In this document: positions 17,742 through 26,674 of the stretch, one piece after another
Layout of the letters: every line of letters begins with the position of its first letter
Numbering within the stretch: position 1 is the first letter of the stretch
Origin: Paraburkholderia ultramafica
GTDB taxonomy: Bacteria > Pseudomonadota > Gammaproteobacteria > Burkholderiales > Burkholderiaceae
NCBI RefSeq assembly: GCF_902859915.1
Contig: NZ_CADIKK010000002.1
Coordinates: 124,001-188,000, forward strand
Length of the DNA stretch: 64,000 nt
Direction of reading: 5' to 3'
Notes under the pieces: generated by a model
Databases searched by the model: none
What the model was told of the DNA's origin: nothing
Seen by the model: the letters and a program-made list of their open reading frames with translations, nothing else
Program-made: the position numbers and the translations under genes

Positions 17742-18013
17742 GCTTGGTTGGCCTGCGGCGCTGGGGTGGGGCTGAAATGCGGCTATTTGCTATTGGCATA
17801 AAGGGTAGTTGAAAAATCGCCCTCATAGATAGTGTGATTTTTCTTTGGCGCGGCCGGCGAGCGTGACAGCGCAAGTTGGCCGGGGGCGTGCGTGATCCGC
17901 CAGGCGCAGCTTCGCAGCACAACGAAAGCGTCATTGTTGCGGGCAAGAACCTATGATTAAGGGGATTTCCCGGCCTTGACAACCCGCCCGAAGGACAACC
18001 ATAATCGCCTGAG

Positions 18014-18049
18014 CGTTCGCTAAACGAATCCATGTTCATATATCGAACA
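18014..18049 (+). promoter_or_regulatory. Two inverted repeats in the pcaI leader (candidate operators)
   Basis: TTCG-5-CGAA spans about 18015-18027 and TGTTC-7-GAACA spans 18033-18049, adjacent to each other about 150 bp before pcaI. The GTTCGATAA-like content recalls IclR-type (PcaR/PobR) operators, while the spacing also suits a LysR site. Which regulator binds is inference. Confidence 0.45.
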
Positions 18050-18195
18050 AATCGGCAGTGAACCAACCGAAGGCGCCAGCCCGCATCTGCACCCGGCGAG
18101 CCGCCGCCAGCATTGGCCCGGAGACCGTCCCGCAAGCCCCGCCGTGTCACGGCGGCGAGCCCGGCGGCACGTAGCGCCCCACAAGGAAATTCGAC

Positions 18196-18903
18196 ATGAT
18201 CAACAAGATTTTCGAGTCACTTCAGTCGGCGGTTGCCGATGTCCACGACGGCGCGACCGTCATGATCGGCGGCTTCGGCACGGCCGGCATGCCGTCGGAG
18301 CTGATCGACGCGCTCATCGAGCAGGGCGCGCGCGAGCTCACCATCGTCAACAACAATGCGGGTAACGGCGACATCGGCCTGGCGGCGCTGCTCAAAGCCA
18401 AGCGCGTGCGCAAGATCATCTGCTCGTTCCCGCGCCAGACCGACTCGTATGTGTTCGACGCGCTGTATCGCGCGGGAGAGATCGAACTCGAACTGGTGCC
18501 GCAAGGCAACCTCGCGGAACGCATCCGTGCGGCGGGCGCGGGCATCGGCGGTTTCTTCACGCCCACCGCGTACGGCACCAGGCTCGCAGAAGGCAAGGAA
18601 ACCCGTCTGATCGACGGCCGGCATTACGTGCTGGAGTCGCCGCTGCATGCGGACTTCGCGCTGATCAAGGCGTACAGGGGCGACCGCTGGGGCAACCTGA
18701 TCTATCGCAAGACAGCCCGCAACTTCGGCCCGATCATGGCGAGCGCGGCGAAAACCGCGATCGTGCAGGTGTCGCAAGTGGTGCCGCTGGGCGCGCTCGA
18801 TCCGGAAAACATCGTGACGCCGGGCATTTTCGTGCAGCGCGTGATTGAAGTGCCGCAAGCCGCCCATGCCCCGACGCCCAATCCTCACGACGCTGCCGCC
18901 TGA
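18196..18903 (+). CDS. pcaI: 3-oxoadipate CoA-transferase subunit A
   Basis: 235 residues of the CoA-transferase family I alpha subunit: GATVMIGGFGTAGMPSELID near the start, NNNAGNGDIGLAALL, and GIGGFFTPTAYGT for CoA binding. With PcaJ it transfers CoA from succinyl-CoA to 3-oxoadipate in the beta-ketoadipate pathway. The assignment as pcaI rather than acetoacetate or succinyl-CoA transferase rests on the operon: pcaJ follows after 14 bp and pcaB, pcaD and pcaC come next. The last 15 residues are a Pro/Ala/His tail. Confidence 0.92.
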   Translation: MINKIFESLQSAVADVHDGATVMIGGFGTAGMPSELIDALIEQGARELTIVNNNAGNGDIGLAALLKAKRVRKIICSFPRQTDSYVFDALYRAGEIELELVPQGNLAERIRAAGAGIGGFFTPTAYGTRLAEGKETRLIDGRHYVLESPLHADFALIKAYRGDRWGNLIYRKTARNFGPIMASAAKTAIVQVSQVVPLGALDPENIVTPGIFVQRVIEVPQAAHAPTPNPHDAAA

Positions 18904-18917
18904 ACCGGAGACCCGAC

Positions 18918-19577
18918 ATGAAAAAACTGACCCGCGATGAAATGGCCAAGCGCGTTGCGCTGGACATCCCCGAAGGCGCCTACGTGAACCTCGGCATCGG
19001 CGTGCCGACGCTGGTGGCCAACCACCTCGGCGCCGACAGGGAAATCTTCCTGCACAGCGAAAACGGCCTGCTCGGCATGGGCCCCGCACCCGCCAAAGGC
19101 GAGGAAGACGACGAGCTGATCAACGCCGGCAAGCAGCACGTCACGCTGCTGACGGGCGGCGCTTACTTCCACCACGCGGATTCGTTCGCGATGATGCGCG
19201 GCGGCCATCTGGACTTCTGCGTGCTCGGCGCGTTCCAGGTGTCGGCCAAGGGCGATCTGGCGAACTGGCACACCGGCGCGCCCGACGCGATTCCGGCGGT
19301 CGGCGGCGCGATGGATCTGGCGATCGGCGCGAAGCAGGTCTACGTGATGATGGAACACCTGACCAAGCAGGGCGGGAGCAAGATCGCCGCCGAGTGCACG
19401 TATCCGGTGACGGGCGTGGCATGCGTGGACCGCATCTATACGGACCTCGCGATGATCGACGTCACCGAGCAGGGTCTCGTGGTGCGTGAGATTTTCTCGG
19501 ACATCGATTTCGACGCGCTGCACAAGCTGACTGGGGTGCCGCTGATCGACGGCACGCAGGCGGCTCGCGCTGCTTGA
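18918..19577 (+). CDS. pcaJ: 3-oxoadipate CoA-transferase subunit B
   Basis: 219 residues of the beta subunit. E48 in SENGLLGMGP is the catalytic glutamate that carries the CoA thioester in the reaction. GIGVPTLVANHL and AIPAVGGAMDLAIGAKQV-type segments complete the fold. The spacing of 14 bp to pcaI and a GGAGA before the ATG show coupled expression. The subunits normally form an A2B2 or AB complex in the cytoplasm. A 343-bp gap with a hairpin separates it from pcaB. Confidence 0.92.
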   Translation: MKKLTRDEMAKRVALDIPEGAYVNLGIGVPTLVANHLGADREIFLHSENGLLGMGPAPAKGEEDDELINAGKQHVTLLTGGAYFHHADSFAMMRGGHLDFCVLGAFQVSAKGDLANWHTGAPDAIPAVGGAMDLAIGAKQVYVMMEHLTKQGGSKIAAECTYPVTGVACVDRIYTDLAMIDVTEQGLVVREIFSDIDFDALHKLTGVPLIDGTQAARAA

Positions 19578-19686
19578 CGCAAACCGCGAGCGAGCCGCGC
19601 GCCACGCGCTGCATTACGTAAGCGGCAAGTGCGCGGCGCGATACGCGTCGGCTCGACGCGGCGCGCGACGTCTCAGGGTCATGGAA

Positions 19687-19714
19687 CGGGTATGAGTCAT
19701 GAGCCTCATACCCG
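19687..19714 (+). promoter_or_regulatory. Perfect 10-bp inverted repeat between pcaJ and pcaB
   Basis: CGGGTATGAG and CTCATACCCG flank an 8-base loop in the 343-bp pcaJ-pcaB gap. No T-run follows. It could be an operator, an mRNA-stabilising hairpin that lowers pcaB-D-C relative to pcaIJ, or a weak terminator. The rest of the gap shows no gene. Confidence 0.55.
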
Positions 19715-19920
19715 CTGACATGACAACCTGAACGACGTGCCGGCCGCGTTTGGCGCACTATACGCCGCAACGCCGTGTGCGGTACGCTGTCTACGGTACA
19801 AGCGGCACCGAGCGCTACTGAGCTGCGCTCCAGCGCTTGCGTCAAACGCATCGTGCCGCGGCGCGCCTCGCACGTCGCGCAACATCTTCACTCCCGGTTC
19901 CCTCGCACATCGACGTCATC

Positions 19921-21300
19921 ATGCTCGACTCCAGCGCCCGTCTGACCGGCCTCCTTTGCGGCACGCAGCCGATGAACGACATCTGGGCGCCGCGTGCCAC
20001 GCTGCAACGGATGCTCGACGTCGAAGCGGCGCTCGCGCGCGCTTCGGCCGCGCATCAAGTGATTCCCCAATCCGCCGTGCCCGCGATCGAAGCGGCCTGC
20101 CAGGCCGATCAGCTCGACGCCGACGCGCTCGCGCGCGACGCCGCGCTCGGCGGCAACCTCGCGATTCCGCTCGTCAAGCAACTCACCGCGCGCGTCAAGG
20201 CGGCCGACGCCGAAGCATCGAAATACGTGCATTGGGGCGCGACGAGCCAGGACATCATCGACACGGCGACGGTGCTGCAATTGCGCGCCACCTTCGATCT
20301 GCTCGACACCAGCCTGCAAGCGACCTGCGACGCCGTGGCGAAACTCGCGGCCACCCATCGCGCGACGCCAATGATCGGCCGCACCTGGCTGCAACAGGCG
20401 CTGCCAATCACGCTCGGCCTGAAATTCGCGCAATGGCTCGATGCGCTGCTGCGTCATCGCGAGCGGCTCGATGCGCTGCGCGCGCGCGTGCTGGTGCTGC
20501 AATTCGGCGGCGCGGCGGGCACGCTCGCGAGTCTGCGCGAGGCTGCGCCGCAAGTCACCCAGTCGCTCGCAGAGGAACTCGGCCTCGCCGTGCCCACATT
20601 GCCGTGGCACACGCAGCGTGACCGGATCGCCGAAACGGCGTCGCTGTTCGGCATGCTGATCGGCACGCTAGGCAAGATCGCGCGCGACATCTCGTTGCAG
20701 ATGCAAACCGAAATCGACGAACTGGCCGAGCCCGCCGCGGCCAGCAAGGGCGGTTCGTCGACGATGCCGCACAAGCGCAACCCGGTCGGCTGCGCCGCCG
20801 TGCTGACCGCCGCGACGCGCGCGCCGGGGCTGGTCGCCACGGTGTTCGCCGGCATGGTGCAGGAGCACGAGCGCGCGCTCGGCGGCTGGCAAGCCGAGTG
20901 GGACGCGCTGCCGGACCTCGCGCGTCTCGCGGGCGGCGCGCTCGCCAATATCGAACAGATCGCCGCCGGGCTGAACGTGAACGTGCCGCGCCTTGCCGCG
21001 AATCTCGACGTCACGCATGGCCTGATTCTCGGCGAAGCGGTGATGCTTGCGCTCGGCGACAGCATCGGCCGGCTCGACGCGCATCATCTGGTCGAACGCG
21101 CGTCGAAGGCCGCGATCCGCGATGGGCAGACGCTCTTCGACGTGCTCGCCGCCGACCCCGCCGTCACCGAACATCTTCCGCTCGAGCGTCTGAAGCAGTT
21201 GCTCGACCCCGCTCAATACGTCGGCCAGGCACACGCTTATGTGGACGCCGCGCTGACATTTCACACCACGCGCGCCCAGCGCGCCCAATCCAAGGAGTAA
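19921..21300 (+). CDS. pcaB: 3-carboxy-cis,cis-muconate cycloisomerase
   Basis: 459 residues of the fumarase/aspartase superfamily. The superfamily signature GGSSTMPHKRNPVGC (around residue 280) forms the flexible active-site loop, and WGATSQDIIDTATVLQ near residue 100 is the second conserved region. It cyclises 3-carboxymuconate to 4-carboxymuconolactone. The ATG at 19921 gives the standard N-terminus MLDSSARLTGLLCGT; an upstream 28-residue extension is not supported. The gene is followed after 5 bp by pcaD. Confidence 0.93.
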   Translation: MLDSSARLTGLLCGTQPMNDIWAPRATLQRMLDVEAALARASAAHQVIPQSAVPAIEAACQADQLDADALARDAALGGNLAIPLVKQLTARVKAADAEASKYVHWGATSQDIIDTATVLQLRATFDLLDTSLQATCDAVAKLAATHRATPMIGRTWLQQALPITLGLKFAQWLDALLRHRERLDALRARVLVLQFGGAAGTLASLREAAPQVTQSLAEELGLAVPTLPWHTQRDRIAETASLFGMLIGTLGKIARDISLQMQTEIDELAEPAAASKGGSSTMPHKRNPVGCAAVLTAATRAPGLVATVFAGMVQEHERALGGWQAEWDALPDLARLAGGALANIEQIAAGLNVNVPRLAANLDVTHGLILGEAVMLALGDSIGRLDAHHLVERASKAAIRDGQTLFDVLAADPAVTEHLPLERLKQLLDPAQYVGQAHAYVDAALTFHTTRAQRAQSKE

Positions 21301-21305
21301 CCGGC

Positions 21306-22097
21306 ATGCCCTACGCCGCAGTCAACGGCACCGAGCTTCACTATCGAATCGACGGTGACCGTCACGGCAAAGCGCCGTGGATCGTGTTGTCGAATTCGCT
21401 CGGCAGCGATCTGTCCATGTGGACGCCGCAAGTCGCGGCGCTGTCCAGACACTTTCGCGTGCTGCGCTACGACACGCGCGGCCATGGCCACTCGGAAGCG
21501 CCGAAAGGTCCGTACACGATCGACCAACTGGCCGGCGACGTACTCGGCCTGATGGATACGCTGAAGATCGCCCGCGCCAATTTCTGCGGGCTGTCGATGG
21601 GCGGCTTGACCGGCGTCGCGCTGGCCGCGCGTCACGGCGACCGTCTGGAGCGTGTCGTGCTGTGCAATACGGCGGCGCGCATCGGTTCGCCGGAAGTGTG
21701 GGTGCCGCGCGCCGCGAAGGCTCGCAGCGAAGGCATGCTCGCGCTGGCCGACACGGTGCTGCCGCGCTGGTTCACGGCCGACTACTTCGAGCGCGAGCCG
21801 GTGGTGCTGGCGATGATCCGCGACGTGTTCGTGCACACCGACAAGGAAGGCTACGCGTCGAATTGCGACGCGATCGACGCGACCGATCTGCGTCCTGAAA
21901 CGTCCGGCATCAAGGTGCCGACGCTGGTGATCAGCGGCACGCACGATCTGGCCGCGACGCCGGCGCAAGGCCGCGAACTCGCGCAGTCGATTCCCAGCGC
22001 GCGTTACGTCGAGCTGGACGCGTCGCACATTTCCAACATCGAGAAGGCCGACGCTTTCACGAAGACCGTGCTCGACTTCCTGACGGAGACGAAATGA
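21306..22097 (+). CDS. pcaD: 3-oxoadipate enol-lactonase
   Basis: 263 residues of the alpha/beta-hydrolase fold with the full triad: nucleophile S97 in CGLSMGGL, acid D214 in SGTHDLA, and H241 in ASHISNIE. It hydrolyses 3-oxoadipate enol-lactone to 3-oxoadipate. The start at 21306 follows the pcaB stop by 5 bp (AAGGAGTAACC overlaps the stop), and its TGA overlaps the pcaC ATG by 4 bp. It is separate from PcaC here, whereas some bacteria have a fused PcaL. Confidence 0.93.
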   Translation: MPYAAVNGTELHYRIDGDRHGKAPWIVLSNSLGSDLSMWTPQVAALSRHFRVLRYDTRGHGHSEAPKGPYTIDQLAGDVLGLMDTLKIARANFCGLSMGGLTGVALAARHGDRLERVVLCNTAARIGSPEVWVPRAAKARSEGMLALADTVLPRWFTADYFEREPVVLAMIRDVFVHTDKEGYASNCDAIDATDLRPETSGIKVPTLVISGTHDLAATPAQGRELAQSIPSARYVELDASHISNIEKADAFTKTVLDFLTETK

Positions 22098-22492
22098 ACG
22101 ACGAAGACCGCTACGAAGCCGGACTCGGTGTGCGTCGTGCGGTGCTGGGCAGCGCGCACGTCGACCGGTCGCTGGCGAACCGCACCGAGCTGACGGACGA
22201 GTTCCAGAATCTGATCACCCGCTATGCGTGGGGCGAAATCTGGACGCGTGACGGCTTGCCGCGTCATACGCGCAGCCTGCTGACCATCGCGATGATGGTC
22301 GCGCTCAATCGCAGCGAAGAACTGGCGCTGCACCTGCGCGCCGCGAAGAACAACGGCGTGACGCGCGAGCAGATCAAGGAAGTGCTGCTGCAAACCGCGA
22401 TTTATTGCGGTGTGCCGGCGGCTAATTCGGCGTTCCACCTTGCCGACAAACTGTTCCGCGAAGACGACGCAGCGGCGGCGGCGAAGCCGTAA
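22094..22492 (+). CDS. pcaC: 4-carboxymuconolactone decarboxylase
   Basis: 132 residues with the carboxymuconolactone-decarboxylase core: RSLLTIAMMVALNRSEELALHLRAA, then GVTREQIKEVLLQTAIYCGVPAAN. It decarboxylates 4-carboxymuconolactone to the enol-lactone that PcaD uses. It overlaps pcaD by 4 bp and ends the operon just before an intrinsic terminator. pcaG/pcaH (ring cleavage) and pcaF are not in the window. Confidence 0.93.
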   Translation: MNDEDRYEAGLGVRRAVLGSAHVDRSLANRTELTDEFQNLITRYAWGEIWTRDGLPRHTRSLLTIAMMVALNRSEELALHLRAAKNNGVTREQIKEVLLQTAIYCGVPAANSAFHLADKLFREDDAAAAAKP

Positions 22493-22512
22493 CGCTGTTC
22501 GCAGTGTGGCGA

Positions 22513-22549
22513 TAAAAAACGCGCGCCGGTGAACGGCGCGCGTTTTTTT
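22513..22549 (+). terminator. Intrinsic terminator of the pca operon
   Basis: AAAAAACGCGCGCC pairs with GGCGCGCGTTTTTT around a 7-base loop, about 20 bp after the pcaC stop. It also covers the end of the converging TetR remnant. Confidence 0.9.
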
Positions 22550-22877
22550 ATGCAGCCCCGCGTTCGTGTGCGCTTTCGTTATCGCTGGTCTTTACCGAAG
22601 CCAGGCTTGAGGTCGATGCTGCAGCCGCTGTTGCACCCGTTGCCGTATTGACCGCCGCATTCGCCGGCAACTGCAAACGCACCGCACGCAACACCGTGTC
22701 CTTGATGACCTCGCGCCAATGTTCGAGCGCGGCCTTCTCCATCAACGGCTCGCCGAGAAAGGCGCCCAGCGTGTACTGATTGGCGTTATAGAAATAGCCG
22801 AGCGACGCGATCATCAGATACACGTCGCGCGCTTGGACGTCGGCGCGAAAAACGTTTTGCGCTGAATTTCGTCTCAT
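22548..22877 (-). pseudogene. C-terminal remnant of a TetR-family regulator
   Basis: The minus strand reads DVYLMIASLGYFYNANQYTLGAFLGEPLMEKAALEHWREVI, which is the ligand-binding C-terminal domain typical of TetR regulators that control transport or catabolic genes, followed by an Ala/Ser-rich tail. No helix-turn-helix precedes it: upstream of Asn-Val-Phe-Arg-Ala-Asp the sequence becomes unrelated within a few codons (near 22875). An ATG at 22877 would give a 109-residue protein without DNA-binding domain. It sits where a divergent regulator of the liv operon would be expected. Confidence 0.72.
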
Positions 22878-23024
22878 GTGCTTCGCCGGCCCCCGGAGGG
22901 GTTTGACGTACCATCTTGCCGTTGACGTGTGCGCGCATGGTGCCGCACGCGCTGCAACGATCTGCCGATCGTGCCGTATGCGCTTGCCGCGCACGCGCCG
23001 TTCGGCAAGCTGCCGAGGGTCGTG

Positions 23025-24968
23025 ATGCTTTCGAATTTGCTGGTACAGCTGGTCAACGGACTCGCCGACGCGTCGACGCTGTTTCTCGTCGCCGCCGGTT
23101 TGTCGCTGATCTTCGGCGTGACGCGCATCGTCAACTTTGCGAACGGCTCGTTCTATATGTTCGGCATCTACGTCGCGTACAGCATCGCGAGCCGCTTCGG
23201 GCACACGACAGGCGGCTTCTGGCTGTCGGTGCTGGCGGCTGCGCTGGTGGTCGCGGTGCTCGGCGCGCTGGTCGAAATGATCGTGTTGCGGCGCATCTAC
23301 CAGGCACCCGAATTGTTCCACCTGCTCGCCACCTTCGCGCTGGTGCTGATCTTTCGCGATGCCGCGCTGTGGCTGTGGGGCCCCGAAGATCTGTTCGGAC
23401 CACGCGCGCCGCATCTGGCTGGCGCGGTCGATTTCCTCGGCCATCCGCTGCCGACTTATGACATCGCGCTGATCGTGATCGGCCCAGTGGTGCTGCTGCT
23501 GCTCTGGTACGCGTTGACACGCACGCGGTGGGGCACGCTGGTGCGCGCCGCGACGCAGGATCGCGAGATGCTTGGCGCGCTCGGCATCAATCAGGCGTGG
23601 CTGTTTACCGGTGTGTTCTTCGTCGGCGCGTTTCTCGCGGGTCTCGGCGGCGCGCTGCAAGGGCCGCGCATGTCGGCGAATCTGTCGCTGGATCTGGAGA
23701 CGATCGGCAACGCGTTCGTGGTGGTGGTGGTCGGCGGCATGGGTTCGATTCCGGGCGCGTTCATCGCCGCGCTGATCATCGCGGAGATCAAGGCGCTGTG
23801 CATTGGCATCGGCCATGTGACGATTTTCGGCGTGGGCCTGTCGTTGAGCCGCTTTACGCTGGTGGCCGAATTCGTCGTGATGGCGCTCGTGCTGGTAGTG
23901 CGGCCCTGGGGTTTGCTTGGCCGCGCGAGCGCCGCGGTGCGTGGGATGGCGGCGCCAGAAACGCCGTTGCGTCCGGCGGGCAAGCGCCTGAAGTGGCTAG
24001 CTGCGCTCGCGTTGCTGGTCCTCGTGCTCGCGCCGCTCGCGGCCAACGCGTTTCCGTACATGCCCGTGCTGCTGGTCGAAATCCTGATCGCCGTGCTGTT
24101 CGCGACGAGCCTGCATTTCATCATGGGACCGGGCGGCATGCACTCGTTCGGCCACGCCGCTTACTTCGGCCTTGGCGCATACGGCGCCGCGCTGTTCCTC
24201 AAGGTGCTGAATCTGCCGATGGAAGCCGCATTGCTGCTCGGACCCTTGTTGGCGGTGGGCGGCGCGCTGGTGTTCGGCTGGTTCTGCGTGCGCCTGTCGG
24301 GAGTTTATCTCGCGATGCTGACGCTTGCGTTCGCGCAGATCGTCTGGTCGGTCGTGTTCCAGTGGGACGACGTGACCGGCGGCAGCAACGGCGTGCTTGG
24401 TTTATGGCCGTCGAACTGGCTGTCGTCGCCGGTGGCCTTTTACTACCTGACGCTCGTCTGCGCGGTAATCGGCGTGTACTTGCTGCGCAAGATGCTGTTC
24501 TCGCCGCTGGGTTACGCGATGCGGGCGTCGCGCGATTCCGTGTTGCGGGCCGAGGCGATCGGTATCGACGTGAAGCGTGTGCAGTGGGCGGCGTTCGTGA
24601 TTGCGTCGCTGTTCTGCGGGCTGGCAGGCTCGCTCTACGCGTTCTCGAAGGGGACGATCTCGCCGGAAGTGATCAGCGTGAGCCGTTCGGTGGACGGTCT
24701 CGTGATGGTGCTGCTCGGCGGCTTGCAGACCTTGAGTGGACCGATTATCGGCGCGGCTGTGTTCACGTGGCTGCAAGACACCGTCGCGCGGCAGACCGAC
24801 TATTGGCAGGCGCTGCTGGGCCTCGCGATCCTGTTGCTGGTGATCGCGTTTCCGCAGGGGATCGTCGGCTTTATTCGTGAGCGCTTCGGCGACTACACCG
24901 CCGACCAGGCCGACGGAAGCTCCGAGTCGCCTTCGCAACGCGCCGCAGCGATCAAGGAGGGGCTATGA
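23025..24968 (+). CDS. Branched-chain amino-acid-type ABC permease, LivH-LivM fusion
   Basis: 647 residues carrying both permeases of a branched-chain-type importer. The first half (to about residue 300) is LivH-like: GLSLIFGVTRIVNFANGSFYM, then GGMGSIPGAFIAALIIAE. After a Pro-rich linker near residue 310, the second half is LivM-like: GPGGMHSFGHAAYFGLGAYGA, then GLVMVLLGGLQTLSGPIIGA. The start at 23025 follows GAGGG; the 32 residues of open frame upstream lie in the disturbed junction by the TetR remnant. It overlaps the first ATPase gene by 4 bp. The substrate may be an amino acid, urea, or an aromatic acid given the pca genes nearby; undetermined. Confidence 0.88.
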   Translation: MLSNLLVQLVNGLADASTLFLVAAGLSLIFGVTRIVNFANGSFYMFGIYVAYSIASRFGHTTGGFWLSVLAAALVVAVLGALVEMIVLRRIYQAPELFHLLATFALVLIFRDAALWLWGPEDLFGPRAPHLAGAVDFLGHPLPTYDIALIVIGPVVLLLLWYALTRTRWGTLVRAATQDREMLGALGINQAWLFTGVFFVGAFLAGLGGALQGPRMSANLSLDLETIGNAFVVVVVGGMGSIPGAFIAALIIAEIKALCIGIGHVTIFGVGLSLSRFTLVAEFVVMALVLVVRPWGLLGRASAAVRGMAAPETPLRPAGKRLKWLAALALLVLVLAPLAANAFPYMPVLLVEILIAVLFATSLHFIMGPGGMHSFGHAAYFGLGAYGAALFLKVLNLPMEAALLLGPLLAVGGALVFGWFCVRLSGVYLAMLTLAFAQIVWSVVFQWDDVTGGSNGVLGLWPSNWLSSPVAFYYLTLVCAVIGVYLLRKMLFSPLGYAMRASRDSVLRAEAIGIDVKRVQWAAFVIASLFCGLAGSLYAFSKGTISPEVISVSRSVDGLVMVLLGGLQTLSGPIIGAAVFTWLQDTVARQTDYWQALLGLAILLLVIAFPQGIVGFIRERFGDYTADQADGSSESPSQRAAAIKEGL

Positions 24969-25774
24969 GCTTGCTGCGCGTTTCCGGTCTCTCCAAATCG
25001 TTCGGCGGCCTGAAGGCGGTCGACAACGTCTCGTTCGATCTCGAAGCCGGTCAACTGCTGGCCCTGCTCGGCCCGAACGGCGCCGGCAAGACGACCTGTT
25101 TCAACATGGTCAACGGGCAGTTGCCACCGTCGTCCGGATCGATCCGCCTCGACGGTCAAGAACTGGTTGGCATGCGACCGCGCGATATCTGGCGGCTCGG
25201 CGTCGGCCGGACATTCCAGATTGCCGCGACCTTCAATTCGATGACCGTGCTTGAAAACGTGCGGACGGCACTGGTCTCGCGCGAACGCAAGACCTTCAGC
25301 CTATGGAAGTCCGCGGGCTCGCGCCACGCCGACGAAGCCTTCGCGCTGCTCGAACAGGTCGGCATGGGCGCGGATGCGAACCGCGCGTGCGGCGTGCTCG
25401 CGTATGGCGACGTGAAGCGCGTCGAATTGGCGATTGCGCTCGCCAATCGCCCGAAGCTGCTGCTGATGGACGAACCCACCGCCGGCATGGCGCCGCAGGA
25501 ACGCAACGAGTTGATGGCGCTGACCAAACGTCTCGTCACCGAGCACAAGATCGGCGTGCTGTTTACCGAGCACAGCATGGACGTCGTATTCGCGTACGCC
25601 GATCGGATGATCGTGCTCGCGCGCGGCAAGCTGATCGCCGAGGGCAACGCCGAGGCGATCCGCAATGATCCGCGCGTGCAGGAAGTCTATTTTGGCACTG
25701 GCAAGACCTTTCGTCCGCACGCGCCGCTGCATGACGTGGCAGGTGGCCGTCAAGGACAAGGAGCGCGGCAATGA
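24965..25774 (+). CDS. Branched-chain-type ABC transporter ATPase (LivG-like)
   Basis: 269 residues. Walker A is GPNGAGKTTCFN, Walker B is LLLMDEPTAGMAP, and the H-loop is TEHSMDV. The signature motif is LAYGDVKR instead of LSGGQ, a variant common in this sub-family. A 35-residue C-terminal tail after YFGTGKTF is rich in Gly, His and Gln. It overlaps the permease fusion upstream and the second ATPase downstream by 4 bp each, so the three are translated together and assemble at the inner membrane. Confidence 0.9.
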   Translation: MSLLRVSGLSKSFGGLKAVDNVSFDLEAGQLLALLGPNGAGKTTCFNMVNGQLPPSSGSIRLDGQELVGMRPRDIWRLGVGRTFQIAATFNSMTVLENVRTALVSRERKTFSLWKSAGSRHADEAFALLEQVGMGADANRACGVLAYGDVKRVELAIALANRPKLLLMDEPTAGMAPQERNELMALTKRLVTEHKIGVLFTEHSMDVVFAYADRMIVLARGKLIAEGNAEAIRNDPRVQEVYFGTGKTFRPHAPLHDVAGGRQGQGARQ

Positions 25775-26484
25775 GCGAGCCGATACTGAAAGTCACCGGC
25801 CTCAACGCATTCTATGGGCGCGCGCATATCCTGTTCGACGTCGGCCTCGAAGTCGGCCGGGGCGAAGTTGTCGCGCTGATGGGCCGCAACGGCGCCGGCA
25901 AATCGACGACGATGAAAGCGGTGATGGGTCTGCTGCCGCGCCGTCACGGCGAGGTGACCTTTCGCGGGCAGAGCATCACCGCGTTGCCGCCGTACAAAAT
26001 CGCGCGGATGGGCATGGGCTTCGTGCCCGAAGATCGCCGCGTGTTCGCGGATCTGACGGTGATGGAGAACCTCGACACCGGCCGTCAGCCGCCGCGCGAG
26101 GGCGCGCCGCAATGGACGCCGGAAAAGCTGTTCCGCCTCTTTCCCAATCTCGGCGAAATGCCACGTCGACCCGGCGGCCAGATGAGCGGCGGCGAGCAGC
26201 AGATGCTGACCGTCTCGCGCACGCTGATGGGCAATCCGTATCTGGTGCTGCTCGATGAACCATCGGAAGGCGTCGCGCCGGTGATCGTCGAACAGATGGC
26301 GAACATGATTCTCGAACTCAAGCGCGAAGGGCTGTCGATTCTGTTGTCAGAACAGAACCTGCACTTCGCGGAACTGGTCAGCGACCGCGCGTATGTGCTC
26401 GAAAAAGGGCAGATCTGTTTTAGCGGCACGATCGGCGAACTCGCACGGAACGAAACAGTCAGGCGCGCTTATCTCGGCGTGTGA
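25771..26484 (+). CDS. Branched-chain-type ABC transporter ATPase (LivF-like)
   Basis: 237 residues with Walker A GRNGAGKSTTMK, an intact signature MSGGEQQML, Walker B LVLLDEPSEGVAP and switch LLSEQNLHFA. Length and the GFVPEDRRVFADLTVMENL segment match LivF. It forms the ATPase pair with the gene before it. The stop at 26482 is followed by 190 bp without a gene before the binding protein. Confidence 0.9.
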   Translation: MSEPILKVTGLNAFYGRAHILFDVGLEVGRGEVVALMGRNGAGKSTTMKAVMGLLPRRHGEVTFRGQSITALPPYKIARMGMGFVPEDRRVFADLTVMENLDTGRQPPREGAPQWTPEKLFRLFPNLGEMPRRPGGQMSGGEQQMLTVSRTLMGNPYLVLLDEPSEGVAPVIVEQMANMILELKREGLSILLSEQNLHFAELVSDRAYVLEKGQICFSGTIGELARNETVRRAYLGV

Positions 26485-26674
26485 ATCCAGTGGCGCGCGG
26501 CTCTTCGACGGCGCGAGCCCGGATAACCTGATTCGCGTGATTCTCGACGGCATCGGCTCGCCTGCGCGGCCCGAACTCGGTACGATGCCGGCTTACCGCG
26601 ACAGTTTCAACGACGCCCGGTCGCCTGATAAAAATCACCAGCATCACGCAATCCTTCTGATAACGGAGAAACGC

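Noticed and set aside
22548..23816. A 422-codon minus-strand gene continuing from the TetR domain
   Set aside because: Everything upstream of codon 313 is the antisense of the ABC permease gene; only the last 109 codons are TetR-like.
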